Assembly: GCF_001854805.1 (NCBI RefSeq)
Contig: NZ_MBLO01000009.1
Location: 19,843 to 83,842 of the forward strand
Length of the DNA stretch: 64,000 bases
Source of the DNA: Pseudofrankia coriaricola
GTDB lineage: Bacteria > Actinomycetota > Actinomycetes > Frankiales > Frankiaceae
Direction of reading: 5' to 3'
Under the pieces are notes generated by a model. It did no database searches. It saw only the letters and a program-made list of their open reading frames with translations, and had not been told where the DNA came from. Each line of letters begins with the position of its first letter. The stretch's first letter is position 1. The translations under genes were made by a program, and so were the position numbers. Of the stretch, positions 34,934 through 47,475 are shown piece after piece.

Positions 34934-35953
34934 ATGCAGCACCGACGGCCGCGTAGACGGCTGTTCTCCCTCGCCGCCGTCGCCGCCCTGCTGGCGGTGG
35001 GCGCCGCCGCCTGTGGTGGTGGGGGATCCTCGCCCGATTCTTCGTCCGGCGACAGGACCACGCTGCGGATCGGCGACCAAGGAAAGATCCTGGAACTGCA
35101 GCTGACCCTGTCCGGGCAAGGCAAAGGAACTCCGTACGGCCTCGGCTTCAACACCTTCGCCGACGGGCCGCACATGAACGCGGCGTTCAGCGCGAACCGG
35201 CTCGACGTCGGCTACATGGGCGACACGCCCGTGCTTTTCGCCAACGCCTCTGCCGCCGGAATCACGGCGGTGGCCGTCGCGAAGTCGACCAAGAACTCGC
35301 AGACGATCTACGCGGGCAAGGACTCCGGCATCCAGACGCTGGCCGACCTCAAGGGCAAGAAGGTCGCCGTCACCGTCGGCACGTCGCTGCACGGCTACCT
35401 GCTCCAGCAGCTGGACTCGGCCGGGCTCACCGAGAAGGACGTCACACTGGTGAACGTCCCGGCCACGAGCCTCGTCTCGACGTTCACGTCCGGCCAGGTG
35501 GACGCCGTCGTCTGGGTCAGCCAGTACGGCGCCGCGCTCACCGGTACCGGCGCCCAGGAGATCAAGACGGCGCCGCTGCCGCAGTACTCCGTCGTCCTCG
35601 CCGCGAAGTCGGCGTTGAAGGACCCGACGAAGCGCGCCGCCATCGAGGACTTCCTCGTGCGGCTCTCCCGCGCCTCGACGTGGCCGAAGGCACACCCGGA
35701 CGCGTGGGTGCAGACGTACTACGTCCAGCTGCTCAAGCAGGACCCGACCACCAGCCGGGCGTTCTTCGACAGCCTGCCGGCCACCCAGTACGCGCCGGTC
35801 ACCGATGACTTCACACAGTTCCAGCAGAAGCAGGCCGACCTGCTGATCGGTGCCGGCCAGCTGCCGAAGACCCTCAAGGTCAGCGACGAGATCGACGCCG
35901 CCTTCAACGCCGAGCTCACCGGAAAGTTCGCCGCCGCGGGGCTGACGACATGA
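34934..35953 (+). CDS. ssuA: Sulfonate ABC transporter substrate-binding lipoprotein
   Basis: 339 residues. The signal peptide MQHRRPRRRLFSLAAVAALL ends in the lipobox VGAAAC, so the protein is membrane-anchored outside the cell. The mature part is an SsuA/NMT1-type binding protein: LDVGYMGDTPVLFANASAAG, TLADLKGKKVAVTVGTSLHG, TSGQVDAVVWVSQYG. The ATG at 34934 is chosen over 34922 because GGAG lies six bases before it. The stop overlaps a 37-codon ORF as ATGA. Aliphatic sulfonates or sulfate esters are the likely ligands from context. Confidence 0.85.
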   Translation: MQHRRPRRRLFSLAAVAALLAVGAAACGGGGSSPDSSSGDRTTLRIGDQGKILELQLTLSGQGKGTPYGLGFNTFADGPHMNAAFSANRLDVGYMGDTPVLFANASAAGITAVAVAKSTKNSQTIYAGKDSGIQTLADLKGKKVAVTVGTSLHGYLLQQLDSAGLTEKDVTLVNVPATSLVSTFTSGQVDAVVWVSQYGAALTGTGAQEIKTAPLPQYSVVLAAKSALKDPTKRAAIEDFLVRLSRASTWPKAHPDAWVQTYYVQLLKQDPTTSRAFFDSLPATQYAPVTDDFTQFQQKQADLLIGAGQLPKTLKVSDEIDAAFNAELTGKFAAAGLTT

Positions 35954-36063
35954 CGGCCACGGCCACCAGTCCGGGTCAGGGCCGCAGGCTGGGCGCCCTG
36001 CCCGCGGCCGGGCGGCGGGCAGGGCGGCCAGCCGGCCCGAGGAAGCCGAGGAGCGTGCGATGA
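35950..36063 (+). CDS. 37-residue coupling ORF between ssuA and ssuC
   Basis: The ATG at 35950 overlaps the ssuA stop (ATGA), and its TGA at 36061-36063 overlaps the ssuC start (ATGA). The product begins MTATATSPGQGRRLGALPAA and is strongly basic, with 10 Arg and one Lys. It fills the whole gap, so ribosomes could pass from ssuA to ssuC without release. Whether the peptide itself acts, or only couples translation, cannot be told. Confidence 0.55.
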   Translation: MTATATSPGQGRRLGALPAAGRRAGRPAGPRKPRSVR

Positions 36064-37016
36064 CCGACGTCAGCTACCTGCCTGCGACCGCCCCGCCACC
36101 CAAGGCCGGCCCCCACGGCCTTCCCCCGTCCGCGGCCGGGAGCGCCGCGACCAGGAGCGCCGCGGGGGAGACGCGCGCGAACGCCGCGCCGGCGGCGACC
36201 ACGCCCACCCTCGAGGACCCCACCGGCGGTCGACGCTCCCGCGGGACCCGGCTGTCGGCTCCCGGCTGGATCCGCCGGCTCACGGGCCCGGCGGTGCTGT
36301 TCGCGGTCTGGTGGGCAGTCACCGGTACGGGCCTGGTCGGCGGCCGGGTACTCGCCTCGCCGCTTGCCGTCGCCCGTGCCTTCGGGGATCTGGCGGGCGA
36401 CGGGGAGCTCTGGAACAACCTGTCGGTGTCGCTCGTCCGGGTCGGCTGGGGCGTGCTGTTCGGGGTCGCGGCCGGCCTCGTCCTCGCCGTCCTCGCCGGG
36501 TTCTTCCGTGCCGGCGAGCACATCGTCGACTCGTCGATGAACTTCCTGCGGACGATCCCCATCATCGCCCTGCTGCCACTGATCATCGTCTGGATCGGCA
36601 TCGGCGAGTCGGCCAAGATCTTCCTGATCTCGGCCGGCGTCGTCTTCCCGGTCTACATGAACACGTTCGCGGGCATCCGCGGCGTCGACGTCAAGCTCGT
36701 GGAAGCCGGCCGGACGTTCGGGCTGGGCCGGCTCGGGCTCATCCGCCGCGTCATCATCCCCGGCGCGCTGCCGGGATTCCTCATCGGGCTGCGCTGGTCG
36801 CTCGGCGTCGCCTGGCTCCTGCTGGTCTTCGCCGAGCAGGTCAACACCGACCGCGGAATCGGCTACCTCCTCACCAGCGCCCAGGGATGGAACCGGACCG
36901 ACATCATCATCCTCTGCCTGGTGATCTACGGCTTACTCGGACTGCTCTGCGACGGCATCGTCCGCGTCCTCGAAGGGAGTCTGCTGTCATGGCGACGCGG
37001 CTTCAGCGGTACCTGA
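36060..37016 (+). CDS. ssuC: Sulfonate ABC transporter permease
   Basis: 318 residues with about six membrane helices after a 70-residue Pro/Ala/Thr-rich cytoplasmic tail. The EAA loop that contacts the ATPase is VEAGRTFGLGRLGLIRRVII, followed by PGALPGFLIGLRWSLG. It belongs to the BPD_transp_1 family, SsuC/TauC/NrtB branch. ATGA-coupled to the small ORF before it and overlapping ssuB by 28 bases. Confidence 0.88.
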   Translation: MTDVSYLPATAPPPKAGPHGLPPSAAGSAATRSAAGETRANAAPAATTPTLEDPTGGRRSRGTRLSAPGWIRRLTGPAVLFAVWWAVTGTGLVGGRVLASPLAVARAFGDLAGDGELWNNLSVSLVRVGWGVLFGVAAGLVLAVLAGFFRAGEHIVDSSMNFLRTIPIIALLPLIIVWIGIGESAKIFLISAGVVFPVYMNTFAGIRGVDVKLVEAGRTFGLGRLGLIRRVIIPGALPGFLIGLRWSLGVAWLLLVFAEQVNTDRGIGYLLTSAQGWNRTDIIILCLVIYGLLGLLCDGIVRVLEGSLLSWRRGFSGT

Positions 37017-37843
37017 GCCCCCCAGCGCCCACCAGCGCCCAGGACGAAGCCGGCCAGGCCGCCGGTCCGACCGGCCTGGCCAGCCTGACCGGCCACACCG
37101 GACCGGCCGGACCAGCCGGGGGCGACACCGACGGCGTGGCGGTGCGGGTGCGCGGCCTGCGCCGGTCCTTCGGCGAGCGGGTCGTGCTCGACGGCCTGGA
37201 CCTGACGATCGCCGCCGGCGAGTTCGTCGCGCTGCTCGGGCGCAGCGGATCGGGCAAGAGCACGCTGCTGCGCATCCTCGGCGGGTTCGACACCGGCATC
37301 GAGGGCGACGTGCTCGCGGCGACCCGGCGATCCGTGGTCTTTCAGGAGGCACGGCTGCTGCCCTGGACCCGGGCACTCGGCAACGTCACGCTCGGCCTGC
37401 CCGGCAAGGACGTCGCGGCCCGTGGCCGGGTGGCGCTCGCCGAAGTGGGGCTGGCGGACCGCGAACGGGCCTGGCCGGTGACGCTCTCCGGCGGGGAGGC
37501 GCAGCGGGTCGCGCTCGCCAGGGCTCTGGTGCGCGAGCCGGACCTGGTGATGCTCGACGAGCCGTTCGGCGCGCTCGACGCCCTGACCCGCATCCGGATG
37601 CACGCCCTGCTGCAGGAGCTGTGCCGCCGCCACCGCCCGGCGGTCCTGTTCGTCACCCACGACGTCGACGAGGCCATCCTGCTGGCTGACCGTGTCCTGG
37701 TCCTCGCCGACGGCCGGTTGTCGCTCGACGTACCGGTAGGCGTCGCGTCCCCGCGGCTACGCTCCGATCCCGCGTTCGCCGTGCTGCGCTCCCGCTTGCT
37801 CGCCGAGCTCGGCGTCGACGACGTCGCCGAAGGCGCCCGCTGA
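36989..37843 (+). CDS. ssuB: Sulfonate ABC transporter ATP-binding protein
   Basis: 284 residues. Walker A GRSGSGKS, Q-loop VVFQEARLLPW, signature LSGGEAQRVALARAL, Walker B LVMLDEPFGALD, and H-loop VTHDVDEA are all present. It starts inside the end of ssuC (ATG at 36989, GAAGGGAG upstream). An N-terminal Gly/Thr-rich tail of about 45 residues precedes the ATPase fold. Last gene of the operon; convergent with an MFS gene. Confidence 0.9.
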   Translation: MATRLQRYLSPPAPTSAQDEAGQAAGPTGLASLTGHTGPAGPAGGDTDGVAVRVRGLRRSFGERVVLDGLDLTIAAGEFVALLGRSGSGKSTLLRILGGFDTGIEGDVLAATRRSVVFQEARLLPWTRALGNVTLGLPGKDVAARGRVALAEVGLADRERAWPVTLSGGEAQRVALARALVREPDLVMLDEPFGALDALTRIRMHALLQELCRRHRPAVLFVTHDVDEAILLADRVLVLADGRLSLDVPVGVASPRLRSDPAFAVLRSRLLAELGVDDVAEGAR

Positions 37844-37895
37844 CCGTGCCGAGGCAAGCCCGGCAGCACCTCCCTGGCGGGCTCGCCTCGGCGCC

Positions 37896-37926
37896 CCGCG
37901 GAACCGACGATCACCACGTTCCGCGG
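37896..37926. terminator. Bidirectional hairpin at the ssuB/MFS convergence
   Basis: CCGCGGAAC (37896-37904) and GTTCCGCGG (37918-37926) form a perfect nine-base stem with a 13-base loop where two operons converge. It overlaps the end of the MFS frame. No T-run. Confidence 0.45.
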
Positions 37927-39248
37927 AACCGACTCGGGCGCTGAGCGCCCTCGGCGGCCACGGCGACGGCGGCGGCCGTGCTCGAGGGTGGAGGGGCGGC
38001 GGGGTCAACAGCGGCCATGGGCCAGTTCGGGCCCGGGCGCGGCGCGGGAGTCCGTCGCGGAAGTGCGAGCGGGGTCGCCAGGAGGAGGAGCCCGGCGGCC
38101 GCGATCGCGATCCGGGCGCTGGTGATGCTGGCCAGCAGTCCCCACAGCGCGGTCAGGGTCGCCGTCCCAAGCTTGCTGGTGATCGACCAGGCCGCCAGCG
38201 TCCGGGCGACGCGCCGGGGATCGGTGTGGTCGAGCCGGTAGGTGGCGAACAGGGGGGTGAACACTCCCATGCAGGTGACCAGGCCGAGCTGGACGGCGAT
38301 GACGAGCACGATCCCGGCCGTGCCGGGGCAGACAAAGGCCAGCCCGAGCGACCAGCACGCCCGCGCCGCACCGGCGACGACGAGCACCCGGTGCGGTCCG
38401 TATCGCGCGGCCAGCGGTCGCGCCAGGCGAGAACCGACCAGGCCGCCGACGCAGGGCACACCGAACGCGAGGCCGTACTGCCAGGGCTCGAACCCGAGGT
38501 GGCCAACCATGAGGACGGCGAGCAGCGGCGACGTCGCCATGATCAGCCCATTGACCATGATCGTGTTGACGAACAGCGGCCGCAGCGCGGGATGGGTCAG
38601 GATGTACCGCCATCCTTCGACCAGATCGTGGGCTCGTAGCCCGTGCGAATCGGATCGCGCGGGGTGTGGCTCCCGACCGCCGATGGCACGGATACCCATC
38701 GCCGAGAGCAGGTAACTGACGGCGTCGGCCACCACGGTCGTCACCGGCCCGAACAGTCCGATCATGGCTCCGCCGAGTGGCGGTCCGAGCACGGTGGCGG
38801 TCCAGGTCGTGGACTCCAGCCGCGCGTTCGCGACGAGCAGGTCCGCTCCCCGCAAGAGGTCCTTCAGGTAGGCGCCACTGGCCGCCGTAAAGGCGATATC
38901 GGCGGCGGCGACGATGACCGACACGACCAGGAGCTGGGCGAAGCTGAGCGAGCCCGCCGCGAACGCCACCGGGACGCTCAGGACCGCGACGAACCGAGTC
39001 AGGTCCATCGCCACCATCACCGGCCGCTTGCGCCGGAACTCCACCCACGGGCCCAGCGGCACCGCCGCCACCGCCCCTACCGCCAGCCCCGCCGCCGCCA
39101 GTTCCGCGACTTCGATCGGCCCCACGTGCAGCACCAGGATCGCGATCAGCGGAAATGCGTCGAACGCGAGCCGCGTGCCCACCGTGCTGACCGTGAACGC
39201 CGCCCAGAGCCACCCGAACGGCCGACCCAGCGACCGCCCAGCCCACAC
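37911..39248 (-). CDS. Major facilitator superfamily transporter (MFS_3-like)
   Basis: About 445 residues, 12 hydrophobic segments, with the loop motif GPWVEFRRKRPVMVAMDLTRF between helices 2 and 3, as in the MdtH/enterobactin-exporter-like group. The C-terminal tail is Pro/Ala-rich. A GTG at 39248 (VWAGRSLGRPFGWLWAAF) is favoured, with GGAGG upstream; TTG at 39266 is an alternative. Divergent from a LysR regulator, with an inverted repeat between them, so regulated efflux is likely. The substrate is unknown. Confidence 0.8.
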   Translation of the reverse strand: MWAGRSLGRPFGWLWAAFTVSTVGTRLAFDAFPLIAILVLHVGPIEVAELAAAGLAVGAVAAVPLGPWVEFRRKRPVMVAMDLTRFVAVLSVPVAFAAGSLSFAQLLVVSVIVAAADIAFTAASGAYLKDLLRGADLLVANARLESTTWTATVLGPPLGGAMIGLFGPVTTVVADAVSYLLSAMGIRAIGGREPHPARSDSHGLRAHDLVEGWRYILTHPALRPLFVNTIMVNGLIMATSPLLAVLMVGHLGFEPWQYGLAFGVPCVGGLVGSRLARPLAARYGPHRVLVVAGAARACWSLGLAFVCPGTAGIVLVIAVQLGLVTCMGVFTPLFATYRLDHTDPRRVARTLAAWSITSKLGTATLTALWGLLASITSARIAIAAAGLLLLATPLALPRRTPAPRPGPNWPMAAVDPAAPPPSSTAAAVAVAAEGAQRPSRFRGTW

Positions 39249-39269
39249 ACCCAACACACCCTCCAAGGC

Positions 39270-39371
39270 ATTCGCACAACGTGACGTTGACCGCGGACAT
39301 CAAAGCGGGCATCCAAAAGCCAGATCAAACAACCACCCTGCCGGCGAGCCACAACCGCACGTTGTGCGAAT
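39270..39371. promoter_or_regulatory. 14-bp inverted repeat between MFS and LysR genes
   Basis: ATTCGCACAACGTG (39270-39283) and CACGTTGTGCGAAT (39358-39371) are perfect reverse complements 74 bases apart, bracketing the divergent promoter region. Two identical opposed half-sites fit a LysR-type regulator that bridges both promoters. Confidence 0.65.
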
Positions 39372-39372
39372 A

Positions 39373-40335
39373 GTGTCGGCAGGCGTGGATCTCGAGGCCG
39401 TGCGCACCTTCATCGCCGCCGCGGACGCGGGCCAGTTCCAGGAGGCCGCCGCGGACCTGTCGGTCACGCAGCAGGCCGTGTCCAAGCGCATCGCCACGCT
39501 GGAGAGAGACCTCGGTGTGCGGCTGTTCACCCGCACAGCGCGCGGAGTCCAGCTCACCATCGACGGGCAGGCGTTCCTGCCCCATGCGCGCGGTCTTCTC
39601 CGGGCCGAGGAGCGGGCAGCCGCCTCTGTCCGTCCCGGCCGCCGCGCACTGCGCGTCGACGTGATCAGCCGGCGGGTCGCGCCGGCGGCACTGCTGCGCG
39701 ACTTTCACCGCGCGCACCCCGACACCGAGCTCGACGTCGTGACACTGTTCGACGCCGACGCCGCCTTTGCCGCGGTCCAGTCCGGGATGATCGACGTGTC
39801 GTTCCGCGCGGTCACCGTGCCCGCGTCACAGCTCCCCGACGGTGTCCGGACAGCCCGGGTCCTCGACGAGCCCCATCAGCTGCTCACCGGACCGCGCCAC
39901 GAGCTGGCCGCCGCGCACGCGGTCACGCTCGCCCAGCTCGTCGGGCACCGGATCTGGATACCCGGCATCGCCCCCGGAACCGAGTGGGCCACCTACTACG
40001 ACGACCTCGCCGCCGCGTTCGGCCTCACCATCGACGCGATCGGCCCCAACTTCGGCACCGACCATCTCCTGGACGTGCTCGCGGACTCCTCGACGCTGGC
40101 CAGCCTCATCGGCCAGCAGACCCGGTTCCTCTGGCCCGACTACTACGACCTGCGCCGCGTCCCCCTGCATGACCCGACACCGGTCTACCCGCATTCGCTG
40201 ATCTGGCATCACGAGAATCCGCACCCCGTGCTTGCCACATTCCGCGACCATTTCCGCTCCCGGTCCACCGGTCTCGAGCGCCCCGACGCCGGAACCTGGT
40301 CGCCGAAGTGGGCATCGCGGCAGGCCACGCCGTGA
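39373..40335 (+). CDS. LysR-family transcriptional regulator
   Basis: 320 residues. N-terminal HTH: DLEAVRTFIAAADAGQFQEA, then AADLSVTQQAVSKRIATLER and DLGVRLFTRTARG. The periplasmic-binding-like effector domain follows. GTG at 39373; another GTG at 39385 is equally near the HTH. One arm of the inverted repeat ends just before the start. It is divergent from the MFS gene, which is its probable target. The effector is unknown. Confidence 0.9.
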   Translation: MSAGVDLEAVRTFIAAADAGQFQEAAADLSVTQQAVSKRIATLERDLGVRLFTRTARGVQLTIDGQAFLPHARGLLRAEERAAASVRPGRRALRVDVISRRVAPAALLRDFHRAHPDTELDVVTLFDADAAFAAVQSGMIDVSFRAVTVPASQLPDGVRTARVLDEPHQLLTGPRHELAAAHAVTLAQLVGHRIWIPGIAPGTEWATYYDDLAAAFGLTIDAIGPNFGTDHLLDVLADSSTLASLIGQQTRFLWPDYYDLRRVPLHDPTPVYPHSLIWHHENPHPVLATFRDHFRSRSTGLERPDAGTWSPKWASRQATP

Positions 40336-40536
40336 CAGGGCCGTGACTCGGCCGGCGTTTACGCCGTTTCCGCGAGGCGACCGGGGCGGCGATCGGTCTC
40401 CGTCAGAAGCTGCCCATCAGGCGAAGCCGTCCCGCGGGAAAGCATTTTGGACACCCGATGCGCCCCGTCCGGCCACACTCCAAGTACAGGCCGCCACCAC
40501 CCGGTGCCTGGGCGCAGGTACCCGAGAGGCGAGGTC

Positions 40537-40782
40537 ATGGCGCTTGGCAACGCGAAACCGACGTTCACCTGCGACAACTGCGGCCGGCGCGGGAGCGGCG
40601 CCAGCACGACGTCCGCGACCGGCCGGCGGCTGTGCGTCGAGTGCGCCGACCAACTGACGGGCGCCGCCGCCGGACTCATGGCCAGCCAGGGCGCGGTCGG
40701 TGACGCCGTCGCCACCGCCGGCTGGTTCACCGCCCTCCGCGCCCGCCGCCGTTCCCGTCGCTCCCCCGGTGACAGCGCCTAG
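40537..40782 (+). CDS. Small zinc-ribbon protein
   Basis: 81 residues. Two CxxC knuckles (FTCDNCGRRG and LCVECADQL) 20 residues apart suggest one zinc ribbon; the C-terminus is basic (LRARRRSRRS). ATG at 40537 with GAGAGGCGAGG upstream. Function not known; nucleic-acid binding is possible. Confidence 0.65.
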   Translation: MALGNAKPTFTCDNCGRRGSGASTTSATGRRLCVECADQLTGAAAGLMASQGAVGDAVATAGWFTALRARRRSRRSPGDSA

Positions 40783-40807
40783 CGCCGCGCCGACGCCCGG
40801 CCCGCGG

Positions 40808-41371
40808 TTACTGGCTCGCGGCGCGCAGCGGGCCGGCGCACCAGCGGCTGACGGCGGCACGGCTGCGCAGGCGGACGATCGGGAGCCCGGGACGCCGCTC
40901 GCGCAGGGCGGCGATCCGTCGCGGGCTCTTGTGATGGGTCGACCAGGCCCAGCGCACGATGTGCTCGCGGTCGGTGAAGATCGTGCGCAGCGGCGGCTCG
41001 ACGTTGCCGTTCCAGAGGACCTCGCGGCTTAGCCGACGGCGCAGGGTACGGCGAACGACCTGGCGCATGACTGTTCGGCGGGGCAGGTCGAGCCAGACCA
41101 TCAGGTCTGCGCGGTCGGCGAGCAGGTCCCGCGCGTCCCGGTACTGCCATTCCGTCACCCAGGCGGCCCCCTCGCTGAACGCCTCGACGTCCGCCAAGAA
41201 CGACTCCCGACGCGTCCAGCCGGGACCGTGGAACAGCCCGTCGATGTCGACATGTGGGATCCCCAGCGCCTCTCCCACCCGCCGGGCCAACGTCGTCTTC
41301 CCCGACCCCGACGTCCCCGCCACCACCACCCGCCGCGGCTGCTCCGGCAATGGATCCTCAGGCCCCAACAT
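40808..41371 (-). CDS. P-loop kinase-like protein (adenylate-kinase/topology-modulation-like)
   Basis: 187 residues. Walker A GTSGSGKTT near the start, followed by ARRVGEALGIPHVDIDGLFH, which resembles the substrate-binding region of small nucleoside/shikimate-type kinases and FlaR-like proteins. LADRADLMVWLDLPR carries the Walker B strand and RTVMRQVVRRTLRRRL a lid-like Arg cluster. The ATG at 41371 follows AGGTGGTG. The substrate cannot be assigned. Confidence 0.75.
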   Translation of the reverse strand: MLGPEDPLPEQPRRVVVAGTSGSGKTTLARRVGEALGIPHVDIDGLFHGPGWTRRESFLADVEAFSEGAAWVTEWQYRDARDLLADRADLMVWLDLPRRTVMRQVVRRTLRRRLSREVLWNGNVEPPLRTIFTDREHIVRWAWSTHHKSPRRIAALRERRPGLPIVRLRSRAAVSRWCAGPLRAASQ

Positions 41372-41684
41372 CACCACCTGACGGACGATAGCGGCCCGAC
41401 TCCGCCAATCCAGCCACCAGTCCGGCGACATGCACCCCGATGACACGGCAGTAGCCGCCGGTCACGGTTTCGACGCGACTCCTCGTTTCGACCTGTCCAG
41501 GGTAGTGACTGGTGTCCGTCCGGTCACATCTGCGCACGCAATCGTCTCGGCGGCCAATTTGCGCTCGAGCACAATATTCTTTGTTTACAGTCGAGATAAA
41601 CCGCCATAATTTGACGGATCAGCCCCGGGCTCATAACTTCCAACACGACCGCTCTACGTAAGTCCGGTTCCACGGACGGGAGCT

Positions 41685-42185
41685 ATGAGTTTCGAGTTGG
41701 TGTTTTGCGACGAACCCGCCACCGGCCGAGCACCTGTGTGCGACTGGCTGGACAGTCTCGACACCGGTCGGCGGAACGCCGCCATGCGCGGGTTGTCCCT
41801 GGTACTCGCGGTGGAGGGTCCAGCTGTGTGCAACTCCGAATACGGGAAGGCGCTCGGCGGCGGTCTGTATGAGCTGCGGATCCGCCACGATGCAGCCGAA
41901 CTGCTGAGGGCCCACAATCCGAGACTCCTTGAGAAGTTCGGCGCCCCGCCAGCCAGCGATGTACTTCTCAGGATCTTCTTCGGCTGCGAACGAGAAAGAG
42001 TCATCCTGATCGTCGGAGCCTACGACAAGGGTTCCGATCCATCCCCTCGCAAACAACAGACCGAGATCGACAAGGCGCGGTCCCGTCTTGGCGAATACCG
42101 GCGCAGGAGACCAACAACGCCCGTGGCGGGCCAGTCGCACAGCTTCCGCCGGTGGTGGATCTCCCAGGTCCGCCGACGCAGGTGA
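41685..42185 (+). CDS. HigB/Gp49-like toxin of a type II toxin-antitoxin pair
   Basis: 166 residues. The central part (GLYELRIRHDAAELLRAHNP, LLRIFFGCERERVILIVGAY, SDPSPRKQQTEIDKARSRLG) matches RelE-superfamily toxins of the HigB/phage Gp49 group, which cleave mRNA on the ribosome. An extra segment of about 20 residues lies between the ELR strand and LLRIFFG. The toxin comes first and the HTH antitoxin second, 46 bases later, as in higBA. The upstream region is AT-richer than the surroundings. Confidence 0.8.
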   Translation: MSFELVFCDEPATGRAPVCDWLDSLDTGRRNAAMRGLSLVLAVEGPAVCNSEYGKALGGGLYELRIRHDAAELLRAHNPRLLEKFGAPPASDVLLRIFFGCERERVILIVGAYDKGSDPSPRKQQTEIDKARSRLGEYRRRRPTTPVAGQSHSFRRWWISQVRRRR

Positions 42186-42231
42186 CGAGATGGGCTTCAA
42201 CCCATATCATGTGTCCACAGGGAGGTGCGCG

Positions 42232-42558
42232 ATGAGCTACCGGTTCGACGACTACGTCGCCAGGGTGGAAGCACAGGCAGATGACGACGAGCGCGAGCTG
42301 CTCGACATCTACACCAAGTTCTTCGACGCCGAGCGGCAGCGCGTGTTCGACGTCCCCCGCCAGCTGGCCGCCGCGCGCCAGGCACGCCACCTGACGCAAC
42401 GGCAGCTCGCGAAAGCCTCCGGCATCCAGCAGTCCGAGATCAGCAGGATCGAGCGTGGACAGATCAGCCCGACACTCGAGACCCTGACCCGACTGACCGC
42501 CGCGCTCGGGGCTCGGCTGGAGATCGTCGACACCGAAGGCAATCCGCTGGCCGTCTGA
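42232..42558 (+). CDS. Xre-family antitoxin (HigA-like)
   Basis: 108 residues. HTH at about 48-100: RQLAAARQARHLTQRQLAKA, SGIQQSEISRIERGQISPTL and ETLTRLTAALGARLEI. ATG at 42232 follows GGGAGG. It probably neutralises the toxin at 41685 and represses the pair. Confidence 0.88.
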   Translation: MSYRFDDYVARVEAQADDDERELLDIYTKFFDAERQRVFDVPRQLAAARQARHLTQRQLAKASGIQQSEISRIERGQISPTLETLTRLTAALGARLEIVDTEGNPLAV

Positions 42559-42609
42559 TCCCGCGACGCATCCTCGACCGCCGGACGCGACCAGCCAGAA
42601 GCGAACGGA

Positions 42610-43455
42610 CTACGACTTGCGGCCTACGCCGCAGTGGCCGTCGACCGGTGCGGGCAGGGCGCCGTCCGGGGTGGGGTCTGGCCGCCAGTGGGTGTGCGGC
42701 ACGACGCCCGGGTCCACGAGCTCCAATCCCTCGAACCGCTCGGCGAACCGCTCCGGCGTGCGCAGGATGTAGGGAAGCGCGCCCGACTCGTTGTAGTCGT
42801 CCTGCGCCTCGTCGAAGCCGCTGTCGCCAGCCGGCTGGGTCCCGTCATAACTGGCCAGGTAGCTGCCCGAAGGCAATGCGTCCAGGTACTGCTTCACGAT
42901 GGACCGCAGCTCGTTGTCGTCCGCGATGTGCCCGAGGACGCCCATCAGCATGAGAGCTACCGGCCTGGTGAAATCCAGGGTCCCGGACGCGGCGGCGAGG
43001 ACGCTGCTCGGGTCGCGCAGGTCGGCGTCGATGTAGTCGGTGACGCCCTCGGGGGTGGTCGCCAGCAGCGCGCGGGCGTGTGTCAGCACCAGCGGGTCGT
43101 TGTCGACATACACGATCCGGCATTCCGGGGCGACGCGCTGGGCGACCTCGTGCGTGTTGTCGGCGGTGGGCAGGCCGGTGCCGATGTCGAGGAACTGCCG
43201 GATCCCGGCCTCTCCGGCCAGGTAACGCACCGAGCGGACGAGGAACCCGCGGGAGGCACGCGCGAGGTCCGCGATGCCAGGGAAAACCTGGAGGTATTCC
43301 TCGCCCGCGGCCCGATCGACCGGATAGCAGTCCTTGCCGCCGAGCCAGTAGTTCCAGATTCGCGCCGAATGCGGCACAGACGCGTCGATCGAATCGGACA
43401 AGGCAACGGTCTGGCTCGAACCCTGCGGGTTGGCTGCCGGCGGTTCTTCGACCAT
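42610..43455 (-). CDS. DUF574-type SAM-dependent methyltransferase
   Basis: 281 residues. Hallmarks of the actinobacterial S-adenosyl methyltransferase family: SARIWNYWLGGKDCYPVDRA at the start, QFLDIGTGLPTADNTHEVAQ (SAM loop), IVYVDNDPLVLTHARALL, and ALMLMGVLGHI. The ATG at 43455 follows GGAG at nine bases. Substrates of this large family are unknown. It lies downstream of metH on the same strand with a gap of about 150 bases. Confidence 0.9.
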   Translation of the reverse strand: MVEEPPAANPQGSSQTVALSDSIDASVPHSARIWNYWLGGKDCYPVDRAAGEEYLQVFPGIADLARASRGFLVRSVRYLAGEAGIRQFLDIGTGLPTADNTHEVAQRVAPECRIVYVDNDPLVLTHARALLATTPEGVTDYIDADLRDPSSVLAAASGTLDFTRPVALMLMGVLGHIADDNELRSIVKQYLDALPSGSYLASYDGTQPAGDSGFDEAQDDYNESGALPYILRTPERFAERFEGLELVDPGVVPHTHWRPDPTPDGALPAPVDGHCGVGRKS

Positions 43456-43606
43456 GCGTGTGGTCTCCGCGTGGTATAGGGCGGACAGTTCGGCCACCCT
43501 ATCGCGGACCGTGGCGGACCTACCACCCCCCGCAGCCCCGACCTCCCACCCGGCGGAGGGCCTCCGTACTGTCCGCAAGCAAGGAGGCGCCCCGGCGGGC
43601 GAGCTG

Positions 43607-47341
<3,735 letters not shown>

Positions 47342-47348
47342 CTGACCA

Positions 47349-47475
47349 CCTCCCGCATAAGTTGTGGGAGGCGCCCTTTGGGGATGCGGAACCAGCCGAG
47401 CGTGGCGGCCCACCCTGGTACCCGACAGGTAGCCCAGCATCGGTGGCCCGTTGCAGCGCCTCTCGACCTGTCTAC
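47349..47475 (-). promoter_or_regulatory. S-adenosylhomocysteine (SAH) riboswitch upstream of metH
   Basis: On the metH strand GAGAGGCGCTGCAACGGGCC (47445-47464) matches the conserved GCGCTGCaaCgg core of SAH riboswitches. GGGCGCCTCCC (47366-47376) closes it by pairing GCGCCTC with GAGGCGC. The same CCTCCC can instead pair with the metH ribosome-binding site GGGAGG (47349-47354). SAH binding would hold the aptamer pairing and free the ribosome site, switching metH on. SAH riboswitches are known before metH and ahcY. Confidence 0.75.

Noticed and set aside
34567..34956. 129-codon frame between the dioxygenase and ssuA
   Set aside because: It crosses the 16-bp hairpin and has no family or ribosome-site support; I read it as untranslated leader.
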